Made by a program: the position numbers and the translations under genes. Positions 22,999-34,141 of a DNA stretch of 64,000 nucleotides are shown here, one piece after another. Position 1 is the stretch's first letter. Each line of letters begins with the position of its first letter. Under the pieces are notes generated by a model. That model had not been told where the DNA came from. It did no database searches and saw only the letters and a program-made list of their open reading frames with translations. Source of the stretch: Malania oleifera (lineage: Eukaryota; Streptophyta; Magnoliopsida; Santalales; Ximeniaceae); NCBI RefSeq assembly GCF_029873635.1, contig NC_080428.1:61739957-61803956 (forward strand). Direction: 5' to 3'.

Positions 22999-23085
22999 TT
23001 GTAAGCTCTCGATTAGAAATATGAACAATAATGGAGCAATTCACTGCAATGCAGTAAAAAGGAAAATGCTTTCATAAATTTTACA
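22807..23085 (+). repeat. Right LTR of the 17.8-kb copia element
   Basis: TGTTAATCTC to AAATTTTACA, 279 bp. It is followed at once by the second ATACT target duplication. Confidence 0.93.
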
Positions 23086-24885
23086 ATACTATTGGCTTGA
23101 CTTGGCGTTCAGCTCTGTTTCATTTGTCAATATTTGATTCTGACAAATATCATGTAACTTGCTAAAAATGATTTTTTTTTTTATTGATTTGCAAGCCTAT
23201 CGAACCTCTCCAGCTGCTCCATTTCAGTCTTATCATACACAACAACCCATAGTATAGATCAAAGCTCTGTAAACAGTAAATGCAGTTTCACTCAAATACA
23301 TTATATGCATCCTTTTGTAGGGTTTTGGGACTCGAGTAGTGTTGGGGCTTTGTTAAGAGAATGTTCTCTTGGTGGTGGTTTCTTCAGTTCAGTGGCATTT
23401 GGGTGCTGCAAGTCGTGTGTGCTGATTTTCAGGTGAAGTTTCCTTTCCATTTTCTTATCAATTCTGACTTGTTCAGAATTTCCTGAATTTTGGAAGGTGT
23501 GTCTGGGCCCTGGGGTCATTTGCTGGTTCTTATTTGTTATAGGCTCCTTGCTGTAGATTGAGACTATGGCTGGGCAAAATTTCTTGTTTTTTGAGTGGTT
23601 GAAAAATAAAAGTGTACAATTGAACAACCAGTGAAACCTGGAATTATTTCCATAGCAATGCAGGTTTAGTCTAATAAATATTTCAGCTGATCAAACGGTT
23701 TTGCATATTGTTGTTGATTGTTTATTAGTCATGCTATTATCATAAACATGTTTTATGTTGCCAAGTTTGATTAGAATGCGCAACTTTGTGGTTGATAAGT
23801 AACACCAAATATAAGTTAAATGCCCAACTGGATTGTTGTTGAACCTGTGTAATTGCCTCAATCTGTGCCTATGGAATTGCATGTGAAGTATTTGCTAGAG
23901 AGAGAGAGAGAGAGAGAGATGCCCCACTGGATTGTTGTTGAACCTGTGTAATTGCCTCAATCTGTGCCTATGGAAGAGTTAGAGAGAGAAATTTAATGGG
24001 ATTTGATAAGTCACTGCAAGGATGCATTACATTAAGGTCCTTGAGAATAGGGGAAGCACTTGTTGAAAAGTGGGCTCTAATGCATCCTACAATATATATC
24101 AGATGACTCTGTTGTTTGTGGAGCTGAACAATTCTTGGATCATGATTTTGTATATGGCCATGTATCATGTTCCTTTAAGTTTATATGAGAACTATATTTT
24201 GAGATATCTATGCAGATATGCATTACTCATTCATTGCGTTTTGTCATATTTTGATGTCAGTTGGGCAAGTAGTCATTTTCCCATTAATTAGAAGCTGTTT
24301 CATGGTACAAAGTATTGTTTCTGGTTATCTGCCAACATCCATATTCTTTATATAGTGAAAATAATAAGTTGGCACATATGATTGATGACAAATTAAAGAA
24401 AATGTATGTTTTGGGTTGCACTTTTATGTGGCTAAGCTTTGCTACTTTTTTTGAATTTTGAATGTTGATTTTTGATGTTGATATTTAAACTATTTAGATT
24501 TTGCAACAAAGTAAAAATAGGGTAAGGTGAAGCATGTTATGCAAGGAGTTTTGATAGTTCAACCATTTAGAGATGAGCCATCTTTCTCTATTATCATTCT
24601 TCTTGAAATATGAGGGAATAAACTCAGAAAAAAATTGAATTACTTTTTGAGGTTTGACGTAGGAATCTTGCTCAGTAAATAATACTACTAGTAGAATTTC
24701 ATTAGCATCGGATTAACATGTTGAGCACATCAAATACTTAAAAAAGACTGAAAATATTTAGACTTAAGTTCTCTTTCATAATTGCATTTACCACAAGGAA
24801 CTAAAGCACACTGCTATGAATATGATTTATAATTCTGAGCACACTTTGTGTTGGACAATAAAAAGCATAAAAATCATGAAGAACA
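23086..24885. other. No gene seen; host DNA flanking the copia insertion
   Basis: Low-repeat, T-rich DNA that continues the left flank of the copia insertion. It holds a 61-bp stretch (23,379-23,439) similar to 15,908-15,968 and a small tandem duplication near 23.9 kb. Open frames here look random. Confidence 0.4.
23821..23975 (+). repeat. 56-bp direct repeat flanking an (AG)n tract
   Basis: The segments 23,821-23,876 and 23,920-23,975 are nearly identical at a 99-bp spacing, with an AG tract (23,898-23,919) between them. It is a recent local duplication. Confidence 0.9.
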
Positions 24886-24995
24886 TCAGCAATAACAAAC
24901 ACACATAATATGAATGACAAAAAATTTGTTTTTTCTGCTGAGCAAATGTGGCCAGCAGGTTCTCATGAAAGACTTGCTGTCAATAAAATGTTTAC

Positions 24996-25231
24996 CTTGA
25001 ATATTAGACTTAAATCCACAAGAAGTCAAATGCTTTGCAAGTGCATCTCCTAGCTGTTTTTCCAAGTTAGGCACAACCTTGGCTTTATAATCAGTCTCTA
25101 TTGTAAGATTGATACTAGCAGAAGACACTTGTGGATGCCATAAATAAAATGCATGGGAGATGATATCCCTATTTTCACAAAAACACAGAGAAGCAGTTGC
25201 ACAGGAGTTCCCATTTATTTTTTGGACTCTT
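24996..25231 (-). other. Exon-like open frame, possible host gene fragment
   Basis: On the minus strand an open frame of about 110 codons begins after a TAA near 25,233 and continues to 24,886. Its first 78 or so residues are of mixed, protein-like composition, unlike the repeat-derived frames around it: SCATASLCFCENRDIISHAF, then LWHPQVSSASINLTIETDY and LEKQLGDALAKHLTSCGFK. A good donor site CAAG/GTAAAC falls at 24,996/24,995, and the residues beyond it look less protein-like. No acceptor is obvious. I do not recognise the protein. It could be one exon of a broken or distant gene, or chance. Confidence 0.25.
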
Positions 25232-26931
25232 TAACTTAATAGTATGTTTGGAAACTTTTTCTTAGAAGAGTGTTCTATTAGATTAAAATCATGTGTAGAT
25301 TGTTCTCCCATCTGACTAAAATGGCATTTGATAATGTCTAAAGACTCGAATAAATTGGCCTTGAGCATGTGACATAGGATAGTCATCTAACAAATGCCTC
25401 TACCCCTATTAATTGTCATGCTTCTATAGACTGTTGCATATAATGGTTTATTGTCCAGTTTTTGTCTTATTTCATCACAGGTGGCTAACCCTATATTGGG
25501 CTGCATAGACTTTAGAGCTTTAATTTTGATTTGTGGAGATTTGGGAGCTTGGATTCTGGTACAGATTCAAATTTGAACTCTAAAAAATTCATGCTCTCAA
25601 ATATTACTTAATAAAATCAAATATAAACTCTAAAAAAATTCAAATTCAAACACTACTTGACCACTTAAGAATTTCCTAATAGAATAGGAATTTTTTTTTT
25701 TTTTTAAATTTTAGTTTGCACTAAAAACATGTGACATTGATTGAATGAAACTGTTGGGATTTACTTTGTTAATTTTTAGTTTTAAAATCTACATGTGCAT
25801 TATAAATGAATGTTTTATTTTTTTTTTCTTTAGTAATAAGTCATTTTTAAAAGACTAATTTCTTTAAAAAAAAATTATTAGATTTATATATTTTTAATTT
25901 ATTTTTTAAAAAAATTGATGCCGCTGCTACCCAAGGTGATGTGTTCTGCTGCTCCTCCTTTCCCTCTGCCTCGTCTTCTTCTTCTTCTATTACTCTGTGT
26001 GTGTGTGTGTGATTTTTAAAACCCTTTGGGAAAATGGTTTTATAGACAAATCTTCAAGGTAATATTGTGTGTGTGTGTGTGTCTAGAGGATGATCCAATT
26101 TCTTAGGTTTTTAAAACCAATGGTTTTATAGACAAATCTTCCAGGTAATATTGCAAATCAATTACTTCATTATGTAATTCATCGCTTCTATTACTCAAAT
26201 TTCAATTTCCCTCTTTAATGTGTATTTTTTTTGTCATTTTTAAATTCTTTGACTTGAAATCCATATTCATGTTCATTTCATAGGTCATTAGAGACCCAAT
26301 TAACACATCTAAAGAAAGTGAATTCAAATCCTTTGCACTAGTTATGGTTGAAATTTTAGCTTCCAACATTTACATAAGGATCTTATGATTTTCTTGACTA
26401 TATCACTAATAGGAAAATTCCTACCAAACTCATTCATTGGGTTGATAATACTTGTAAAAATGTCTGTGCAGAAGATTGGAGTGTGCAAATTTTCGCAATA
26501 CTAGTAGTTGTCAAAGTCCCAACTTTTGGACCACGTAAAAGTCATCCTATTTTACTAGGACCCTATTGCTAGTTTGTATTGTGTCATTACCATTTACATG
26601 CATTCTTCTTCTTGACGATCACCAGAGCAGATTAAGTATGTGCCTCTCTTAACTTGGTGCTTTTTCTAATCAATTGTTGTGCATAATTCATGTCGTTTTC
26701 GTTTTTCTTACTATGTTGTGGTGAACTTTGTGCTTCTATGTTATATATTAGTGAACAACACATTACGAATGAATATTTTGATAAATTAAGTACTTTATTT
26801 TTTTTATTATTAATTTTACCTAATTTTGAGTCAAGGCAAGACCTTGGATATATTTGGGAATACACAATAAATATTTTATGAGTTCATAATAAGGAATATA
26901 TTAGGAATGATTATTTCTAAATTTCATCATG
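25232..26931. other. No gene seen; AT-rich DNA with microsatellites
   Basis: AT-rich DNA with poly-T and poly-A runs, two (GT)n tracts (about 25,996 and 26,066) and a local duplication. Nothing coding is convincing. Confidence 0.4.
26011..26152 (+). repeat. Local duplication beside (GT)n tracts
   Basis: A phrase containing ATGGTTTTATAGACAAATCT and AGGTAATATTG occurs at about 26,033-26,065 and again at about 26,119-26,151. A GT tract precedes the first and lies between the two. Confidence 0.8.
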
Positions 26932-28375
26932 GAGGTTCAAATTGAGTGGGGTCAGTCTCGACACGTTTGAGACATTGAGTTCAACGTGTTGGAGCTAACG
27001 GTGCCTAAAAACTCATTTTCGATTAAAAATTATGCACTTCAAGGTAAATTTAGTAAACTTAGTTGATTTTAAGCACTCAAGTGTCCAATTCGGGTATATG
27101 AGGTCCAAACTGAGTGAGGTCAGTCACCACACATTTGTCACATTGATCTGGATATGCTAGAGTTAATGGTGCTAAAAAACTTCTCCCCGGGAGCTTTTTG
27201 CGCACTTCAAAGTAAAGTAAGAATACAAAAAAATTTAACAAACTTAGTGGATTTTAACACTCAGGAGTCCAAGTCGGGCATACAAGATTCAAACCAAATG
27301 GGGTCAGTCCCGACACGTCCGTGACATTGAGCTCGACGTGCTGGAGCTGACGGTGCCCAAAAACTCATCCTTAATTGAAAATTATGCATTTAGATGCGAA
27401 CTTAGTAAACTTAATTGATTTTAAGCACTCACATGTCTAATTCAGAGATATGAGGTCTAGATTGAGTAAGATCAGTCCCGACACATCAATCACATTGAGT
27501 TGGATGTGCCGAAACTGACGGTGCCTAAAAACTTTTCCTTAAGAGCTTTTTTCGCACTTAGAAGTAAAGTTAGAATACAAACAAATTAAGTAAACTTAGT
27601 TGATTTTAGTACTTAGGTGTCCAAGTTGAGCATACGAGGTCCAAATCGAGTGGGGTTAGTCCCGACACGTCCGTCACTCTGAGTTGGACGTGCCAAAGCT
27701 TAGGGTGCCCAAAAATTCATCCTCGAGAGTTTTTTGTGCACTTAGAAATAAAGTTAGAATACAAACAAATTTAGCAAACTTAGTGGATTTTAATACTCAG
27801 GTATCCAAGTCAGGCATACGAGGTCCAAACCGAGTGGAGTCAATCCTGACACGTTTGTGACATTGAGCTCGACGTGCCAGAGCTGACGGTGCCCAAAAAC
27901 TTCTCCTCAATTGAAAATTATGTGTTTAGAGGCGAACTTAGTAAACTTAGTAAATTTTAAGCACTCAAGTGTCCAATTCGTGTATATAGGGTTCAAACTG
28001 AGTAGGATTAGTCTCGACACGTCCGTCATATTGAGCTGGACATCTCGGAGCTGATGGTGCCCAAAAACTCCCTGGGAGCTATTTACGCACTTATGTTAGA
28101 ATACAAACAAACTTAGCATTTTTAGTGGATTTTAGCACTTAGGTGTCCAAGTCGGACATATGAGTGTCCAAATCGAATGATGTCAATCCTGACACATCCA
28201 TCACATTGAGTTGGACGTGTCGGAGCTGACGGTGCCCAAAAAATCCTCCTTAGGAACTTTTTGTGTACTTAGAAGTAAAATTAAAATACAAATAAATTTA
28301 GCAAACTTAGTGAATTTTAGCACTCAGGTATCCAAGTCGGGCATACGAGGTCCAAACCGAGTGGGGTTAATTCTG
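26932..28375. repeat. Tandem satellite, nine units of 168-185 bp
   Basis: Units start near 26,932, 27,100, 27,284, 27,452, 27,636, 27,820, 27,988, 28,162 and 28,347 (last one partial). Each contains GAGGTCCAAACCGAGTGGGG, a GTCCCGACACGTCCGT word, GAGCTGACGGTGCC and ends with TTAGTGGATTTTAGCACTCA. Short units (168) carry an AATTGAAAATTATGC segment. Long ones (184) carry a GGGAGCTTTTTGCGCACTT segment with TTAGAATACAAAC. The order is mostly alternating, so the basic repeat may be a short-long dimer of about 352 bp. It is non-coding. Confidence 0.9.
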
Positions 28376-28740
28376 ACTGATCAAACGTAGCTATTTAAAG
28401 TTGTATTATTTTTTGTTTAACTATATCTGATCATTTTGCTATCAAATCATTTTTACTTATAGTACGTACATATATATTCAAAAATTGTATACTATTTTTT
28501 TGTATAATTATTACTTTGTAGGGTTTGCGGGCTGTCATAGATACAACTTTTTTGTTCTGTATTTTTTGTTATCTGAACAGATCATATATTCATGTTTCTG
28601 AAAAAAAATTGTATTTGAATTTTTAACAATTTATGAATTTTTCAATAATTCTGGTTCAATATTATGTATGTTGAAATGTAATTACAAGTTTTTACATGAA
28701 TTAATGAATGATTTCAAAAAAATAAAAAATTATTTTAAAC

Positions 28741-29246
28741 TTTTAGTGACGATTCTACAACTGCCACTAATGTTACCACTGATAAGTATTAGTGACGGTT
28801 TTCAAACCATCACTAAAAGTAGTACGTTAGACTATTAGTGATAAATATGCGAATCATCACTAAAAGTCCAAGTATTAGTGACGGTTTTGAAACCGTCACT
28901 AATGGTGGCACTTTTAGTGATGATTTTCAAAGCGTCACTAATAGGACCACTTTTAGTAATGGTTTTCAAACCGTCACTAATAATTAGACTTTTAATGAAG
29001 ATTTTCAGCTAAGAAACTATAGAATTTATAGTGACGGTCTTAGACTTTTAGTGACAAAATAAAACTGTTACTAATAATCCATTATTAGTGACGATTTTAA
29101 AATTTATCACTAATAACTATTTATCATCGTCAATTTAGTGATGAGTTCGAAACTGTCATTGAGCTCTCACTAATAAGTATTAGTGACGGTTTGCATTTAT
29201 TAGTGATGGTTTCAAACTGTCACTAATAACTTTATTTTTTTTAGTG
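28741..29246. mobile_element. CACTA-like subterminal repeat array and 3' end
   Basis: Many copies of a motif such as TTAGTGACGGTTTTCAAACC and its inverse CCGTCACTAATA are packed in both orientations between 28,741 and 29,225. The block stops at TTTTTTTTAGTG (29,235-29,246), whose reverse complement is CACTAAAAAAAA. Dense inverted AGTGACGG words next to a CACTA terminus are typical of plant En/Spm-type DNA transposons. No transposase and no convincing left terminus were found, so this is an end fragment or a small non-autonomous copy. A 3-bp target duplication could not be confirmed. Confidence 0.6.
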
Positions 29247-31967
29247 TTTAAGTTAGAACCATTGTTAGACCTCTTCCTATCATTTTAGACTCCTTCGAAT
29301 CACCTAGTATAATTAGATTTAGTAGAAGGAGACCAAAAGGCTTGAAAATTATGGCAATTTTGTCTCGATATGTGTGTCTGAGGTAAAAAATAACTGTCGG
29401 ATCTCTCCTTACCATTTCGGATTGCTCTAAATCACCTAATGTAGTCAGATTTGATAGAAAAATACTAGAAAAACCTGAAAATGATAGTAGTTTTGTCTCA
29501 ATTTGTTTGCCCGAGGTCCATTTAGTTATTAAACCTCTTCTTACCATTTTGGATTGCTTTGAATCACTTGGTGCAGTAAGATTTGGCAGAAAAAGATATT
29601 AAAAAAAAAAAAAAATCAAAATAGTAGGGATTTTGCCTAAATTTTTGTGCTTGAGGTTAAAATCCCTGTTGGACCCCACCTTAATTTTTCAAACTATCTC
29701 GGGTTACCTGAGACAGTCAAAAATGGCAAAAAAAATTAGAAAAGGCAAAAAGATAAAGGTAGAAAAAAGGTAAAAAAGTAAGAACACTTGCCGATCTCTG
29801 CTCTGGGCCTTCGGTCAAAATGGCTACTAATAAGGTCTCGATGTTCGTGCATGAAACTTGAGACATCATTGAACACATCTTAACCATCTTGGACCACTCC
29901 AAGTTACTCGATACGATCAAAATTGATCAAGAATGCTCCGATACACTAGAGATAAATTGAGGAAGAGGGGCAGCTTAGGATGTGCCTCACGTTTTCGTGA
30001 ATTGACACCTAGGCAAAATTTGGTTTCAACAGTGGAGTCGATGATGGGGTGATGACATTAATCAACATTATTGTTGGTAGCACTCATTTCCTAGTCTCAA
30101 AAAGAAAATAAAAACAACAACAACAACAAAAGAACAAATTCAATTTTAGTGTCCATACCTAAGAAACCTTTGTAGCATATCAACACTCTCCATTGCACTA
30201 TTTCTACTATGAAATTGATTAGGGAACCCATCCCTTTTTTATTAATCGTATTGTTCTCAATCCCATCCTCATATATACAAAAATTGGAGCCTAGAAGAAA
30301 AAGAAGATGAAGTAGAATGGGATTTTTAGAATGCCTCGAAACCCTAGCAATTACTCCACTTCCATATGTGGCCACGATGTAGGATAAAAGAAAAGCCTAT
30401 GTCAAGGGTGATTTCATTTTATCCTCACCTCATTGCCACTACTATTAGTTCTAAAAGAAGAGAAAACAAAGGGAATGAGCAAAAGAGAGGTTGTTGGAGC
30501 AAGTCCCATTCGAAATCCCAAGAAGAATAAATACACACACACACACACACACACAGGTTGTGCATAAAGAAAATGCTTTTGCGTTTTGAAATGAAATGTG
30601 ATGAAAGTTTACATAGAGAATATAAAGAAATCAAATAATAAATTTGATTTGATTTTTCTTGATTTCATTCTATTCTTATATACCAAACGTGTAGTTAGGA
30701 TGTTCCTTCATGTAATTTGGAAAGATGGAGTAGACTCAATTAATATGATTGGTTAACACAAATTTAAATTAAGTTTTAATTTTAAATATCAAAATTTGTA
30801 ATTTAGGGTTTGAAGGTCAAAGAGAGCCTCTTCCTATGTCTTTGTGTATGTGTATAATATAGATTTATAAAGCAACCATATAATAAAAGAAAGTAGAGAG
30901 AAATTTAGGTGACAATTTGAATTTTTAGTTAAGCAAAATTGAAAACATTAATATTATTTTGATTAAAATTCACCAAAATTTAGATCCAAAACTTACCTAA
31001 TATTTTGAAGATTGAAATTCCAACCTCGAATTTAATGATATAAATTTTAAAAAATTATAATACAAATTTTCAAAATTAAATTCAATCTTTCAAATTAAAC
31101 ATAACCTTAAAAGGTGCAAAATTTATTTCTTTATTTTTTTTTCAAAAAAAGAAGTCATAAAGAATACAGTATAACTCTCAGTATTCAAATTAAGGCATCT
31201 TAATTCTCTCTCTCGAAATTCTAGCTTTGTTGTTATTATAATTAATGTCCCATTTGTAGACCTTTGAAAAAGTACCAAATCTTGATATATGGACTCCTTT
31301 CTCTAAAGTCATTATGCATCAAAGCAAAGGTACATTTTCATAAAATTAAGGGTGTACTCGAGAAATATTTTTTCAAATTTCCAAATATGATGTTGGACTT
31401 TTTTTAGTTTCTAATTTTTTTTTTAAATTAACTTTATTGAAGAAGACCTTTTTCATTAATCTATTGTTAGTGAACTATTACTAAGCAAGTTGAAATGCGG
31501 ATTCTTGACTTGATTGCTCCAATTAGGTCCGAGTCAACCATTTGATTGGTCCAATTGGGCTGGCTCATCCAGTTGACACCAACACGACAATAAAACTATA
31601 TTATCATTTTAAAATTATTAATAAATTAGAAAAAATATGTACATAATTATAATGCCATAAAATATTTGTTATATGTGACTTTTACATAAATTAATTGACC
31701 AAATACATCATAAAACAAATAAATATAGTCATATATTTTCAAATTTAAATAACATATCAAATATATTTTTAAAAAATGTAAGTTAAAAGTTTAAAATTCA
31801 TACTTTAGAAATTAAAAATATAAATCATGAATACTAAAATGTTGGATGAAACAACACATACTAGTCATATTAATTGGTTTGCCCTTATTTGATCTAGTTC
31901 ACTAGTTTTTACTTGTTTTTTTCTAAATTGTAATATTATTAAATATGCATTCAACTTAGTTCAAAAT
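29247..31967. repeat. Duplicated non-coding block, copy A, left part
   Basis: Left part of a block that recurs as copy B. It starts with degenerate tandem units of about 133 bp built on CCATTTTGGATTGCT and AATCACCTAGT (29,269, 29,402, 29,534, 29,674, 29,872). It continues through GTGGAGTCGATGATGGGG (30,032-30,049), a run of CAA repeats, an (AC)n tract (30,533-30,555) and AT-rich DNA to 31,967, where a copia element is inserted. The frame 30,097-30,375 (-) has a partner at 51,233-51,520, but most differences change the amino acid, so I do not call a gene. Copy A also preserves the undisturbed sites at which copy B was hit (30,050 and 30,957). Confidence 0.75.
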
Positions 31968-32500
31968 TATTGTATAAAACTCAAATTTGCACATCGGAAG
32001 TTAAATAAGCAATCAAAGAAATATCAAATACAGAACACAACCAAAGCAAACAAATGATAACATAACTAACACAAGGAATTACGTGGTTTGGTAATGCCTA
32101 CATTCACAAGAGCAATTGACAAAGAAATATTACTATCTTTTGTCAAAGACACTTCCAATGTTACATGTACATCATAATGGACATATTTATAAACACCACA
32201 GAGGTTTTCCCTCCAAACACCCAACCAACTTAACGTTCACATTCAAAATTCAAAATCAGCGCCACTGCCCAAAAAGAAAACGTCACTGAAACTATCAATG
32301 GTTTGAGATAATATTCAAACAATTTCGTCGACATTTCCTTTGATGGATTAAACTCGAGAGCAACATTTTGAAAAAATTTAGCCAAACCGTTGACAGTAAG
32401 AGCAAACCGTCGATGGTTTCCCACAGCATACTGATTTTACTATGCTTTTCTCCTTTGTGTATGTCATCTACTCAAAGATATGAGCCACAAAAACACAACA
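31968..32500 (-). repeat. 3' LTR of the 32-kb copia element
   Basis: In + orientation it runs from TATTGTATAAAACTC (TG start mutated to TA) to CCACAAAAACACAACA at 32,500. A CCTTGG pyrimidine word, the reversed PPT, follows. It contains ACGTGGTTTGGTAATGCC, TATTTATAAACACC (reversed TATA) near 32,185 and GTCGAC or GTCGAT words at about 32,328-32,412. Confidence 0.85.
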
Positions 32501-32689
32501 ATATCTACCTTGGCGAATATTTGACCCTTAGGAGAAATCGAAAAACATAGCCCGATGTTCCACCTTGACTTTAAAACGTTAGGTTAGGTTTGTCTCCCTT
32601 CTAACACTTGGAGACATGAAGTAAGTCTAAGCAATGCTTGAACTTTTCAGTAGTAATCGGTTTTGTTAAGAGATCTGTTGCGTTTTCTA

Positions 32690-33075
32690 ATGTGTGAACC
32701 TTCTCAAGTACAATTTCACCCGAAGAGATCAATTCCTAGATCCTGTGGATCCTTACATCAATATGTTTAGTTCTAGCATGATACACTTGATTCTTCGCTA
32801 AATATATAGCACTCTGACTGTCACAAAGCAGCACAACTCCACCTTGCGATATCCCAAGTTCCTTGACCAAACCGGTAAGCCATAACGCTTCATTTGCAGC
32901 TTTGGAAACTGTCATATATTCAAATTCAATTGTAGACAATGTCATCAGGGATTGAACCATGGACCTCCAACAAATGGGTCCTCCTACAAGGATGAACACA
33001 TAACCCATTGTAGACCTTCTGTCATCCATATCCCCTACATAATCAGCATCAACAAATCCCACAACTAATGGACTA
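32690..33075 (-). pseudogene. Copia RNase H
   Basis: Visible on the minus strand: GFVDADYVGDMDDRRSTMGY, then IEFEYMTVSKAANEALWLTG, LLCDSQSAIYLAKNQVYHAR and TKHIDVRIHRI. The first and last acidic residues are kept. The usual STTEAEYM reads STIEFEYM. A stop separates it from the RT end at about 33,078. It is the same lineage as the fragment at 50,194-50,510. Confidence 0.88.
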
Positions 33076-33080
33076 CTTTG

Positions 33081-34141
33081 TTACTTGCCGAACATGATGT
33101 CATGACTAGAAATACCCTGTAAGTATTTGAAAATCCATTTGATGGCTTCCCAATACTGTCTACCTAGACTAGAGAGAAACTTACACACCACACTTACTAA
33201 ATGTGCTAAGTCTGGTCTTGTACACACTATGACATACATTAAACTCCCCACAGTACTAACATAGGGGACCTTTGACATGTCTCAGATTTCATCATCCGTC
33301 CTTGGGCATTTAGCGGTAGATAATTTAAAGTAATTTGCTAGAGGTGTACATACCGGTTTAGCATCAGCCATGCCGAACCTTTTCATCATCTTCTCTAAAT
33401 AACCACCCTGAGATAACCACAACCTCCCTACAGTTCTGTCCCGGCGAATCTCCATCCCAAGTATTTTCTTGGCTGGACCAAGATCCTTCATGTCAAACTC
33501 TTTATGCAATAGATCCTTTAACTGATTTACCTCAGTTAAGTCTTTCACAACTATTAGCATGTCATCGACATACAACAATAAGAAAATAAGAGAACTGTTA
33601 TCAAGGTCTTTCACATACACGCTAGTCATACTCACACCTCCTGTAGCTTATCTGGATCATATATGAATCAAATATTTTGTACCATTGCTTCGGAGACTGT
33701 TTCAACCCATAAAGATACTTCTTCAGCTTGCAAACTAAGTGCTCTTGCCAGAGTTGACTAGATCCCTCTAGTTGTACTATATAAATTTGTTCCTCCAAGT
33801 CACCATGGAGAAATGTTGTCTTCACATCCATTTGTTCCAAATGCATATTATAATGAGCTACTAATCCCAACACTACATTGATGGAAGTGTGTTGGACCAT
33901 AGGTGAGAAGATTTCATTATAATATACTCCTTTCTTCTATGAGTATCCCTTTGCCACAAATCATGCCTTGAATTTCTCTCATTCCTTTTCTGAAATTGAT
34001 TCTTTTTTCCTATATACCCAATTTGCAGCCTATCGCCCTCTTTCCATTCAGAAGCTCCATTAAATCCCAAGTCTGATTCTTATGTAGCAACGCCATTACC
34101 TCAATCATAGCACTCATCTACCTACTTTTCTTCTGGTCGTA
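33081..34141 (-). pseudogene. Copia reverse transcriptase, broken frame
   Basis: RT of the same element, spread over several frames: LLHKNQTWDL upstream of GFNGASEWKEG, NQFQKRNERN, then EQMDVKTTFLHGDLEEQIY, LVCKLKKYLYGLKQSPKQWY and the intact catalytic LLLYVDDMLIV near 33,570. FDMKDLGPAKKILGMEI, then PYVSTVGSLMYV and CTRPDLAHLV follow. At least two frame changes and several stops are present. A TAG in place of the usual Trp precedes the block at about 34,110. The coding continues across the nested insertion to 37,624. Confidence 0.88.

Larger units (their letters stand above)
17787..23085 (+). mobile_element. Full-length Ty1/copia element with perfect TSD
   Basis: A 5,299-bp element bounded by LTRs of 299 and 279 bp. 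It is flanked by the 5-bp target duplication ATACT (17,782-17,786 and 23,086-23,090), with a PBS after the left LTR and a purine tract before the right LTR. The domain order gag, protease, integrase, RT, RNase H is that of Ty1/copia. The knuckle followed by CYKLHGYPPGYK is a feature I associate with Ale/RE1-like plant copia lineages (inference). About ten in-frame stops and one frameshift make it non-autonomous. This is the only structurally complete coding element in the window. Confidence 0.95.

Noticed and set aside
25717..25730. CACTAAAAAC as a possible left terminus of the CACTA-like element
   Set aside because: No subterminal AGTGACGG words beside it, and the 3-bp flanks (TTG against TTT) do not match those at 29,246.
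26932..28375. CRISPR-like regular repeats
   Set aside because: Units are tandem and similar throughout, without unique spacers. The host is a plant. It is a satellite.
30097..30375. Pair of similar 92-95 residue open frames (30,097-30,375 and 51,233-51,520, minus strand)
   Set aside because: They match because they lie in the duplicated block. Most nucleotide differences between the two change the amino acid and the C-terminus is a Leu/Phe run from a CAA repeat, so there is no sign of selection on a protein.
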